Source: G965222335 sp965222335 (GTDB lineage Bacteria > Pseudomonadota > Gammaproteobacteria > Pseudomonadales > Halieaceae). From it: DNA of 64,000 nucleotides. Below, in pieces: positions 26,528 to 33,499 of this stretch. The notes beneath the pieces are model-generated. The model had not been told where the DNA came from and did not search any database. It was given only the letters and a program-made list of their open reading frames with translations. Positions within the stretch are counted from its first letter, which is position 1; the number at the start of each line of letters is the position of its first letter. Where the stretch lies: contig OZ244944.1 of assembly GCA_965222335.1 (NCBI GenBank), forward strand, positions 1,488,001 through 1,552,000, in the 5' to 3' direction. The position numbers and the translations under genes are program-made.

Positions 26528-28165
26528 CTAGGACATGATAAATCCCTTGTAATCGGCGTCGCGAACCTCTTCGCAGTATTCGCGAAACCGGGGATTGCCG
26601 CCGACAAACAACAGCGCTTCACGCTTGTCGCGACCTTCGATGTTCTTGTTGATCCCGGTGAACCAGGAATCGGTCTGGCCCAGCAAAAGCTTGCCCATAA
26701 GTTTGGCGCAGTATTCGGAATAGCTCTCAGCCGCGGCAACCTCCGGCTCAATCCGTTCAATTCCGGCATCCTTGGCATGGGCCATCATATCGCTCAGCCA
26801 ATCGACAGCTAATGCGGAACAGCGCGGAATGTTGCAGAAGGTGGCGCCACTCTGCGGCCCGACCAACATGAAGAAATTGGGAAACCCGGGACACTGCATC
26901 CCCATATAGGTCCTGATGCCTTTCTCCCATTCCTCTTCAAGCACAGCACCGTCAACACCACGAATGTCAATGCGATTCCACGACCCTTTCACTGCGTCAA
27001 AGCCCGTGGCATAGATGATAACGTCGAACTCGTATCGCGAATCAGTTGTCTGAATGCCCTCAGGGGTGACCCGGGTGATTGGTGTCTTATTCAGGTCTAC
27101 GGCAGACACATTGTCCTGATTGTAGACCTCGTAATATTTAGTCTCGAGCGGGACCCGTTTCATGCCAAAACCGTGGTCCTTCGGTATCAGCAATTCAGCA
27201 GTATCGGGATCCTTTACCCGCTCGCGAATCTTCTGCGCCACGAATTCCGAAACGTACTTGTTGGCTTCAGGGTCAGCAAGGGCATCCTGGAATACGCCGA
27301 GCCAGAGAGAAAAGCCCGGCCCCTTGTAAAGTTCTTCAAGCTTCGCGTCGCGCTCTTCTTTTGGAACATCGAATAAATTTCGCGGATCAAACTCGTGTGG
27401 AAAACCAGCAAGCGAGGCATCACATTTGGAGGTGAACTCATTGTAGTGCGACTTGATGTAGTCCATTCGTTCAGGAGTCATGGGTCCATTCCCCAATGGC
27501 GTACACCAGTTTGGTGCCCGTAGAAATACCGTCAGGTGCTCGGCAACTTTTCCCATTTCCTGAATAACCTGCACGCCAGTCGACCCTACACCAATTACCG
27601 CGACCCGCTTGTTCGAGAAATCCAGTTTCGCCGGACCAAAACCATCGGGGTCGCGCGGCCAGTTAGCCGTGTGGTAGCTCTCGCCCTTGAACGTGTTAAT
27701 ACCGGGAATGTTGGGCATCTGAGGCGCTGACAAAGGCCCGAGTGCCGAGAAGACGAAGCGTGCGGTAACGGGAGCTCGGTCAGGTTGCTGAAATGCAAGC
27801 TTCCAATAATTATCGTCGTCATCGAACACGGCGGTTTCAACCCTGGCGTTGAAAATAAAGTCCTTGCGAATATCCATGATTTCGGCCGCTCGATGGATAT
27901 AACTCAGGACCTCGGGCTGCGCCGCAAACCTCTCGGACCAGTTCCATTCCTGCATGAGCTGTTCATTCCAGAAGTAGCCATAGACCTCGCTCTCGGAATC
28001 GATTCGACAACCTGGATATCGATTGTGGTGCCAGACACCGCCAATATCGTCTGAGCCCTCGACTCCGAGCACCCGATAACCCATCTCGCGCAGTCGGTAG
28101 GCCTGGTACAGGCCGGTGAGGCCCGCACCGATCACTACAGCATCGAAGTCTACTTCCATCGTCAT
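26528..28165 (-). CDS. Type I Baeyer-Villiger monooxygenase
   Basis: A 545-residue FAD/NADPH monooxygenase of the cyclohexanone-monooxygenase type. GAGLTG (residues 13 to 18) binds FAD and VGSTG is in the NADPH site. The Baeyer-Villiger fingerprint FKGESYHTANWP is at 159 to 170. Further family blocks: NRYPGCRIDSES, IIYATGFDAV and MLVGPQSG. It inserts oxygen next to a carbonyl, turning a cyclic ketone into a lactone. GGAAAG is before the ATG. In camphor catabolism a related enzyme (OTEMO) acts on a CoA-linked cyclopentenone; a similar role after the OCH step fits here. An operator lies 270 bases upstream, which is farther than for the other units. Confidence 0.95.
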   Translation of the reverse strand: MTMEVDFDAVVIGAGLTGLYQAYRLREMGYRVLGVEGSDDIGGVWHHNRYPGCRIDSESEVYGYFWNEQLMQEWNWSERFAAQPEVLSYIHRAAEIMDIRKDFIFNARVETAVFDDDDNYWKLAFQQPDRAPVTARFVFSALGPLSAPQMPNIPGINTFKGESYHTANWPRDPDGFGPAKLDFSNKRVAVIGVGSTGVQVIQEMGKVAEHLTVFLRAPNWCTPLGNGPMTPERMDYIKSHYNEFTSKCDASLAGFPHEFDPRNLFDVPKEERDAKLEELYKGPGFSLWLGVFQDALADPEANKYVSEFVAQKIRERVKDPDTAELLIPKDHGFGMKRVPLETKYYEVYNQDNVSAVDLNKTPITRVTPEGIQTTDSRYEFDVIIYATGFDAVKGSWNRIDIRGVDGAVLEEEWEKGIRTYMGMQCPGFPNFFMLVGPQSGATFCNIPRCSALAVDWLSDMMAHAKDAGIERIEPEVAAAESYSEYCAKLMGKLLLGQTDSWFTGINKNIEGRDKREALLFVGGNPRFREYCEEVRDADYKGFIMS

Positions 28166-28606
28166 TTAGTCTTTCCTTTCGTCAACCAGAGCACAAGCGC
28201 CTTGCACATTCTCACATTACAATCATGAGGCGCCCCGTAAGCACAAGCCCTTGATGCCCATGCTACGCGCTTTACCCGGCAGCAGTTGAGCGGGTGAAGT
28301 GCGGAACGATCAAATGCGCTGAAGCCTCTAATCAAAAGATCGGGGCGCGAGCGCGCCAAAGCAATTGCCGCCGCCAGCAAATCCGCCAAGAGCCGCTAGG
28401 GCTGATGGGTAGTGTCTAACATTGATGGCGATAAAACAACCGTTTGTTTTTGTTCTAAATGGTCAAAAAAAGGACCGGCCTTGTCAGGCAGTTCCGAGTG
28501 GTTAGTTTGAATTGAACGCATGGGCGCTGGGGTAGTGATTGCGCCCCTGGGACTGTAGTCACCCCCGGGGGGATTTGCCGCCGCCTTGACGGACTGGAGT
28601 GAACGG
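28166..28606. other. Gene-free stretch upstream of the Baeyer-Villiger gene
   Basis: No supported gene lies in these 440 bases. The operator is at 28435-28448. A short open frame at 28162-28389 has no ribosome site and overlaps the monooxygenase start. Beyond 28450, the sequence begins to show the inverted repeats of the modules described next (for example CACCCCCGGGGGG near 28560). Confidence 0.5.
28435..28448 (-). promoter_or_regulatory. TetR-type operator upstream of the Baeyer-Villiger gene
   Basis: AACAA-CCGT-TTGTT is a full consensus match with longer A/T arms (AAAACAA/TTGTTTTT). On the minus strand TTGACC lies about 25 bases upstream as a possible -35, but no good -10 is seen at the normal distance. 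The unit it serves begins at 28165. Confidence 0.6.
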
Positions 28607-28845
28607 GTGGGTGCTGGATTGACTCGCGCCATCCCTGGCGCTCGGCCCTTCGGGCCGGCCTGAAGGCCGTCCAAATCGGCATTCCTGCCGATTTGTCGAA
28701 CGGCTGGTTCGGAGAGGGTCGGCGCGTGGGCCGTGCTGGATTAATCACAACAGCCTGTGGGCTGTTGTGACCCCTTCGGGGCTTCGCGGCTGCGCCGCTC
28801 GTTGCAAATTGCTAGCGCAATTTGTCGAACGGCTGGTTCGAACCA
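28607..28845. repeat. Two tandem hairpin-rich repeat modules with a tRNA-Lys 3'-end copy
   Basis: Module A (28607-28711) and module B (28726-28845) both begin with a GTGGG...GTGCTGGATT segment and end with GTCGAACGGCTGGTTCG. Between these each is a chain of short perfect hairpins: in A GCGCCATCCCTGGCGC, GGCCCTTCGGGCC and AAATCGGC...GCCGATTT; in B CACAACAG...CTGTTGTG, CCCCTTCGGGG and GCGGCTGCGCCGC. The first 17 bases of B equal the 3' part of the tRNA-Lys gene (30206-30222). Open frames here are repeat artefacts. The element looks like a non-coding repeat of the kind found after tRNA genes. Confidence 0.7.
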
Positions 28846-28861
28846 AGACAGCATGGCTCGC

Positions 28862-28898
28862 CACAAACAAAAATGCCGCCCGGTTGGGCGGCATTTTG
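28862..28898 (-). terminator. Strong bidirectional rho-independent terminator
   Basis: A perfect 12-bp stem AAAATGCCGCCC/GGGCGGCATTTT (28870-28881 and 28886-28897) with a four-base loop, continued by TTTTTG on the minus strand and TTTTG on the plus strand. It probably ended the tRNA-Lys transcript before the IS481-like element came between them. CACAAACAAAAA next to it recurs inverted beside the tRNA at 30193-30204. Confidence 0.85.
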
Positions 28899-28924
28899 TA
28901 GTTCTCGAGAGATAGCTTACAGAA

Positions 28925-30189
28925 TATACCGGAGACATGGTTTACACATTTAGGTATTTGAGGGGGGACCTCAAATGCCCTGGAAAGAGTGTAAACCGAT
29001 GGATGAACGCCTTAAGTTTGTTGCCCGGCTCCTGGATGGCGAGAAGATGTCGTCCCTGTGCACTGAGTTCGGTATCTCACGGCCCACTGGCTACAAGATA
29101 TTCAATCGTTACAAGGAGTTAGGTCCTACTGGGCTTGAAGATCGAAGCCGTCGGCCCTATCGCCACGCCAACAAACTGCCCTTCCAGGTTGAGCGAGCCA
29201 TCCTGGCGATCAAGCGGGAATATCCCTCATGGGGTGCCCCCAAGATCCGTGAGAAATTGATCAAGGAATACCCGATGATCAATCCACCCGCCAAGAGTAC
29301 GGTGCATGCCATTCTTGACCGCAACGGCATGGTCAAGCGTCGTAAGCGCAGGCGGCGGCGATCTCAGGGGACAGTGCTCAACCATGCGGTTACACCCAAT
29401 CAGCTATGGTGTGCTGATTACAAAGGCGAGTTCCTCCTAGGCAACAAGAAGTACTGCTACCCACTCACCATCACGGACTACAGGTCCCGGTACCTGCTTG
29501 CCTGCGAGGGCCTGGACTCGACCAAGTCGCAACTGGCCTTCCACGTATTTGAGCAGGCTTTCAAGGACTATGGTCTGCCAGCAGCCATTCGCACCGACAA
29601 TGGCATTCCGTTCGCCTCGCCGAACGCCCTATTCGGTCTTAGCCGACTCTCCATATGGTGGCTCAAGCTCGGCATCAACATTGAGCGCATTCAGCCAGGA
29701 CATCCAGAGCAGAACGGACGGCATGAACGTATGCACCTGACGCTGAAGAAGGAGGCTACCAAGCCTGCCTCTTATAACTTCCTGCAGCAGCAGGGCCGGT
29801 TTGATGCGTTTCAGGGGGTTTACAACAATGAGCGCCCACACCAGGCACTTGGCGGGCAGTACCCTGCTGAAGTATTTACACCTTCAGCTCGCCAATACCG
29901 ACCCGCGGAAGAGCCGGAGTACCCTTTCCACGACAAGGCGGTGAAAGTAACCAAGTGTGGTCGAATCTGCATGGGACGCCGGAAAATAAACTTAAGCGTC
30001 GTCTTCGGAGGTCAAATCGTAGGCGTGCGCGAAGTCGCTGACAAAATCTGGCTGGTCAGCTTTATGGATTATGATCTAGGATTCTTTGATGAGGACTTTG
30101 GACGGGTTGAGCCCGCCCAGAATCCGTGGCTACCGGAAAAAGTGTAAACCATGTGTCCGGTATGAGATGTAAACCATGTCTCCGGTATA
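28925..30189 (+). mobile_element. IS481-like insertion sequence
   Basis: About 1.27 kb with one transposase gene. The left end TATACCGGAGACATGGTTT (28925 on) is repeated inverted at the right end (30167-30189), with one mismatch over 23 bases. A second copy of the right end, ATGTGTCCGGTAT, lies just inside (30142-30163). No target-site duplication could be made out. It sits between the tRNA-Lys gene and its terminator. Confidence 0.85.
28975..30147 (+). CDS. IS481-family transposase
   Basis: A 390-residue DDE transposase that looks intact. The N-terminal helix-turn-helix (FGISRPTGYKIFNRY) is followed by a second HTH-like region (PSWGAPKIREKLIKEYP), an Arg/Lys stretch (VKRRKRRRRRSQG) and the integrase core with the acidic residues in WCADYKGEF, IRTDNGIPF and PEQNGRHERMH. 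The start MPWKECKPMDER follows GGGGGACC. The stop lies inside the inner right-end repeat. There is no frameshift, so the element may still be active. Its G+C content and codon use look like those of its host. Confidence 0.92.
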   Translation: MPWKECKPMDERLKFVARLLDGEKMSSLCTEFGISRPTGYKIFNRYKELGPTGLEDRSRRPYRHANKLPFQVERAILAIKREYPSWGAPKIREKLIKEYPMINPPAKSTVHAILDRNGMVKRRKRRRRRSQGTVLNHAVTPNQLWCADYKGEFLLGNKKYCYPLTITDYRSRYLLACEGLDSTKSQLAFHVFEQAFKDYGLPAAIRTDNGIPFASPNALFGLSRLSIWWLKLGINIERIQPGHPEQNGRHERMHLTLKKEATKPASYNFLQQQGRFDAFQGVYNNERPHQALGGQYPAEVFTPSARQYRPAEEPEYPFHDKAVKVTKCGRICMGRRKINLSVVFGGQIVGVREVADKIWLVSFMDYDLGFFDEDFGRVEPAQNPWLPEKV

Positions 30190-30203
30190 CACCTTTTTGT
30201 TTG

Positions 30204-30279
30204 TGGTGGGCCGTGCTGGATTCGAACCAGCGACCAATTGGTTAAAAGCCAACTGCTCTACCAACTGAGCTAACGGCCC
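30204..30279 (-). tRNA. tRNA-Lys (anticodon TTT)
   Basis: A 76-base tRNA with an encoded CCA end. The acceptor stem GGGCCGT/ACGGCCC is perfect, the D arm contains AGCTCAGTTGGTAGAGC, the anticodon arm GTTGG-CTTTTAA-CCAAT gives anticodon TTT, and the T arm is CTGGTTCGAATCCAG. It follows queC in the conserved backbone order seen in pseudomonads and relatives. tRNA-Lys genes are frequent integration sites of islands. Confidence 0.98.
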
Positions 30280-30333
30280 GGGAACTGGGTATGGTTTTGG
30301 TGGAGCGGTGCCGTGTCCGCAAACGAGGTGCGT

Positions 30334-30361
30334 ATAGTACGGATTCAGACGAAAAAAACAA
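30334..30361 (-). promoter_or_regulatory. Promoter of the tRNA-Lys gene
   Basis: On the minus strand TTGTTT (30361-30356), 16-bp spacer, TACTAT (30339-30334), followed by the GC-rich ACGCACCTCG typical of a stringently controlled discriminator. The leader to the tRNA is about 50 bases. Confidence 0.6.
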
Positions 30362-30382
30362 GCGCTTTGGGGCGGCGAGGGG

Positions 30383-31075
30383 TCAAAAAATGACCCCCTT
30401 GCGGTAGCGCGTGGGGTCGGGAGCGCCGGCGTCGATAAAGCCCTGGCGGCGCAGGCGGCAGCTGTCGCAGCGACCGCAGGCCTCGCCGTCCTCGGTGGCC
30501 TGGTAGCAGGAGACGGTCAGGGCGTAGTCGACCCCCAGGTCCAGGCCGGCGGCGATGATTTCGCCCTTGCCGAGGTCCATCAGAGGGGCGTGTATCTTGA
30601 GTTTCTGTCCCTCGACACCGGCCCGGGTGGCGAGGTTGGCCATGGTCTCGAAGGCCGCGAGGTATTCCGGTCGGCAGTCCGGGTAGCCGGAGTAGTCCAC
30701 GGCGTTGACGCCGATAAAGATATCATTTGCCCCCAGCACTTCGGCCCAGCCCAGGGCGATGGACAGGAACACCGTGTTGCGCGCCGGCACGTAGGTCACC
30801 GGGATGCCTTCGGTGGCCTCCTCGGGCACCGCGATATCCAGGTCGGTGAGGGCCGAGCCGCCGATGCTGTCGAGGTTGAGCGTGACCACCTTGTGCTCGA
30901 CGTCTCCCAGGCTCGCTGATACGCGCCCCGCCGCCCGCAGTTCCGCCCGGTGACGCTGGCCGTAGTCAAAACTGAGGGTGTAGCAGGCGTAACCCTGGGC
31001 CCGGGCCATGGCCAGGACCGTGGTGGAATCGAGGCCGCCGGAAACCAGGACGACCGCGCGTTTGTTCTCAGACAT
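30383..31075 (-). CDS. queC: 7-cyano-7-deazaguanine synthase
   Basis: QueC, 230 residues, makes preQ0 from 7-carboxy-7-deazaguanine using ATP and ammonia, on the way to queuosine. The PP-loop SGGLDSTT is near the N-terminus, FDYGQRH follows, and the zinc site is visible as the cysteines in CYQATEDGEACGRCDSC. Length equals the usual one. It follows queE after about 150 bases and precedes the tRNA-Lys gene. Its last codons and stop lie inside a palindrome GGGGTCA-N5-TGACCCC. Confidence 0.96.
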   Translation of the reverse strand: MSENKRAVVLVSGGLDSTTVLAMARAQGYACYTLSFDYGQRHRAELRAAGRVSASLGDVEHKVVTLNLDSIGGSALTDLDIAVPEEATEGIPVTYVPARNTVFLSIALGWAEVLGANDIFIGVNAVDYSGYPDCRPEYLAAFETMANLATRAGVEGQKLKIHAPLMDLGKGEIIAAGLDLGVDYALTVSCYQATEDGEACGRCDSCRLRRQGFIDAGAPDPTRYRKGVIF

Positions 31076-31228
31076 ATTGCTTCCAGGAAATCATTGAAAA
31101 ACGTAGCGAGCGAAGGCAGGTGAGCCGCCGCCGGAGCGCAGAAACCGCAGTTTATACGACAATAAATGAGGATTTCGAGCACCGCCGGCGGCCCAGATGT
31201 CGAGCGCAATAGTTTTTCAGCGATTTCC

Positions 31229-31921
31229 TCAGTGCCCCGGGGCGTCGTCCCACAGGTACTTGTGCAGCTGCAGCTGCATGCGTACCGGCAGGTTGTCCGC
31301 CAGGATCCACTCGGCCAGGTCACGGCCGTGCAGTTCGCCGTGGCTGGGCGAGAACAGGACATCGCTGACCCGCGCCGGCAGGCCGTACTCGTCCAGCTTG
31401 AAGCGGGCCCATTCGTAGTCATCCCGGTCACAAATCACGAACTTCACCTGGTCCGTGGGCGCCAGGTGCGCAATATTGCTGTAGTCGTTACGCTGCATTT
31501 CGCCAGAGGCCGGGGTCTTCAAATCCAGTACCTTGACCACCCGCGGATTCACCCCGGCGACCGACAGGGCGCCGCTGGTCTCCAGCGAGACCTCGTAGCC
31601 CGCGTCGCACAGCCGGGTGAGCAGGGGCAGGCAGTTGGGCTGGGCCAGGGGCTCGCCACCGGTAACCGTGACGTAGCGAGGCGCGTAGGCGGCCACCCGC
31701 GACAGGATATCCGCCAGCGGCATCATCTCCCCGCCACTGAAGGCGTAGGCGGTGTCGCAGTACACACAGCGCAGGGGACAGCCGGTCAGCCGCACAAAGA
31801 CGGTCGGCAGGCCCACGGTGCGCGCCTCCCCCTGCAGGGAATAGAAGATTTCGGTGATGCGCAGGCTGTCGCCGGCGGTATCCACCGGCGATGCTGTGCC
31901 GTCGGGCAGCGGTTCGTTCAT
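31229..31921 (-). CDS. queE: 7-carboxy-7-deazaguanine synthase (radical SAM)
   Basis: QueE, 230 residues, a radical-SAM enzyme that converts 6-carboxytetrahydropterin to 7-carboxy-7-deazaguanine. The cluster motif CPLRCVYCDT, the SAM motif TGGEPL and the substrate block ETSGAL are present. It follows cpoB by 20 bases and precedes queC, giving a queuosine pair behind the Tol-Pal operon, as in pseudomonads. Confidence 0.95.
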   Translation of the reverse strand: MNEPLPDGTASPVDTAGDSLRITEIFYSLQGEARTVGLPTVFVRLTGCPLRCVYCDTAYAFSGGEMMPLADILSRVAAYAPRYVTVTGGEPLAQPNCLPLLTRLCDAGYEVSLETSGALSVAGVNPRVVKVLDLKTPASGEMQRNDYSNIAHLAPTDQVKFVICDRDDYEWARFKLDEYGLPARVSDVLFSPSHGELHGRDLAEWILADNLPVRMQLQLHKYLWDDAPGH

Positions 31922-31941
31922 AGCGGGGCTACCGAGCGTAC

Positions 31942-32898
31942 TCAGTAGTTCTCGTCGATAAAGTCCTGGGCCAGCCGGACCGCGCTGTTGTTGCTGTCAC
32001 CGTATTCGCGGATGACGCGATCGAGGTACTCCCGCGCGCGCTCACGGTTGCCTTTCATATACTGAACCCGCCCCAGCTTGTACAGGGCATCGGGCACCTT
32101 GGCGTTGTCCGGGTACTCCTGCAGCAGCAGGCTGAAGGATTGCCGCGAGGCCTCGAGGTCCGGGGGCTGCACCACGAGGTACAGCTCTCCCAGCCAGTAG
32201 TGGGCATTGGCTGCGTAGCGACCGGAAGGGTACTGTCGCAGGAAGGCCTTGAAGGCATCCACCGCCTGGTCGAACTGCTGGTTGCGCACCAGGTCGTAGG
32301 CGGACCGGTAGGCATCACCCTCACCCGGCTGTTCGCGCTCAGAGGTGGCACCGGTGCTCAGGGTCGGGGTGTCGTCGTTACCGGAGGCACCCAAAGTCCC
32401 GCCGCCCGGGGCAGCGGCCCCACCGGTGGTCAGCGCGCTCACGCGCCGGTCCAGATCGACATAACGCTCCAGCTGCTGCTCCTTGAGGGTGCGCAGCTCG
32501 TAAGCCTGCTCTTCCACCATGCCGTTGAGACGCATGACTTCCTGCTGCAGTTGCTGCACCTGCAGCAGCAGTTGCCCCACATTGCCGGCGCCGCCGCCGG
32601 CCTGCGATCCGGATGCAGTCGCAGCCGGGGGCGCGGCTGTCGCCGCACCGGACTGGCTTACCGAGCTGCCCGCCGGGGCGCTGTTGACTCCGTAGCTGGT
32701 TGCCGGATAAGACCGCGTCGCCGGCGCACTGTAGGGGTCTGCCGGCGCCTCCCGCCGGGGAGATTCCTCGCGGGGGGCTTCCTCGCGGCGCTCCGCCTCG
32801 AGGTCGATATAATCCTGTGCCTGCACTACAAGGCAAAACGGGCTGACCACCAGGGTCAGCCCGCCCACCGCAAGCGCTTTGCTTAAGCTATCACGCAT
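31942..32898 (-). CDS. cpoB: Cell division coordinator CpoB (YbgF)
   Basis: A periplasmic protein of 318 residues that couples Tol-Pal constriction to peptidoglycan synthesis by PBP1B. A signal peptide ends near residue 27 (VVQA-QD). A Pro/Ser/Ala-rich linker, longer than in E. coli, leads to a trimerising coiled coil (about residues 105 to 155, VQQLQQEVMRL) and C-terminal TPR repeats from about residue 200 (AYDLVRNQQFDQAVDAFKAFL). It is the last gene of the tol-pal cluster, 21 bases after pal. Confidence 0.93.
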   Translation of the reverse strand: MRDSLSKALAVGGLTLVVSPFCLVVQAQDYIDLEAERREEAPREESPRREAPADPYSAPATRSYPATSYGVNSAPAGSSVSQSGAATAAPPAATASGSQAGGGAGNVGQLLLQVQQLQQEVMRLNGMVEEQAYELRTLKEQQLERYVDLDRRVSALTTGGAAAPGGGTLGASGNDDTPTLSTGATSEREQPGEGDAYRSAYDLVRNQQFDQAVDAFKAFLRQYPSGRYAANAHYWLGELYLVVQPPDLEASRQSFSLLLQEYPDNAKVPDALYKLGRVQYMKGNRERAREYLDRVIREYGDSNNSAVRLAQDFIDENY

Positions 32899-32919
32899 GC
32901 ATTTCTCGCTAACGCTGTT

Positions 32920-33450
32920 TTACTTAAGTTCCACCCGGCGGTTCTGGGACCAGTTGGATTCGCCTGAACCGTAAGCTACCGGCTGCTCCTCGCCATAGCT
33001 GACCGTCTCGATGCGGTAGCTGGCGATACCGTTGACCACCATGTAGTCGCGTACCGAGTTGGCACGGCGCTCGCCGAGGGCCATGTTGTACTCACGGGTG
33101 CCACGCTCGTCGGTGTGGCCTTCAAGGCGTACCGACTCATCGTTGGTCTTGAGCAGGGCGATGTGCGCGTCCAGCGCTGCCTGGGCTTCGGGCTTCAGGG
33201 TGGAGCTGTCGAAGTCGAAGTAGAACACGTTGCCGACTTCCGACGCCGCGTCCATCAGGCGACGCTGCTGGGCAGTGGCCTCGGCAGCGGCGGTGCGCTC
33301 GGCTTCCTGGGCAGCCGCAGCGGCGGCAGCAGCAGCGGCAGCGGCCGCGGCATCTTCATCTTCCTTGGTGTCGCTACCGCTACAGGCGACCAGGAAAGCC
33401 GCCGTAAACAGCAGCGTAAGCGCCTTACCGGCGACAGGTAGGTGTTTCAT
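32920..33450 (-). CDS. pal: Peptidoglycan-associated lipoprotein Pal
   Basis: Outer-membrane lipoprotein of 176 residues that binds peptidoglycan and TolB. The start at 33450 has AAGGA upstream and gives a lipoprotein signal with lipobox LVAC; the longer frame is not used. A run of 14 alanines follows the lipobox in a flexible linker. The OmpA-like domain shows FYFDFDSSTL, EGHTDERGTREYNMALGERRA and NRRVELK. It lies between tolB (50 bases) and cpoB. Confidence 0.96.
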   Translation of the reverse strand: MKHLPVAGKALTLLFTAAFLVACSGSDTKEDEDAAAAAAAAAAAAAAQEAERTAAAEATAQQRRLMDAASEVGNVFYFDFDSSTLKPEAQAALDAHIALLKTNDESVRLEGHTDERGTREYNMALGERRANSVRDYMVVNGIASYRIETVSYGEEQPVAYGSGESNWSQNRRVELK

Positions 33451-33499
33451 ATTCCCATCCTTCAAGTGTGTTGCATCAATGATCAATATTATACCGCTC

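Noticed and set aside
28162..28389. Short minus-strand frame before the Baeyer-Villiger gene
   Set aside because: It would start at TTG without a Shine-Dalgarno, overlaps the monooxygenase start and has no recognisable features.
28396..28748. Two overlapping minus-strand frames with Pro/Arg/Ser-rich products
   Set aside because: They are translations of the hairpin-rich repeat modules. Such products are a common annotation artefact.
28607..28845. CRISPR array
   Set aside because: There are only two long modules with internal hairpins, no constant-length spacers and no cas gene.
1..30279. Prophage or complete integrative element
   Set aside because: No integrase, structural phage gene, conjugation gene or toxin-antitoxin pair is visible. 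Only one IS element and a short tRNA copy are seen.
30379..30397. Intrinsic terminator at the queC end
   Set aside because: The palindrome is perfect, but GC-rich DNA rather than a T-tract follows on the minus strand, and half of it is coding.
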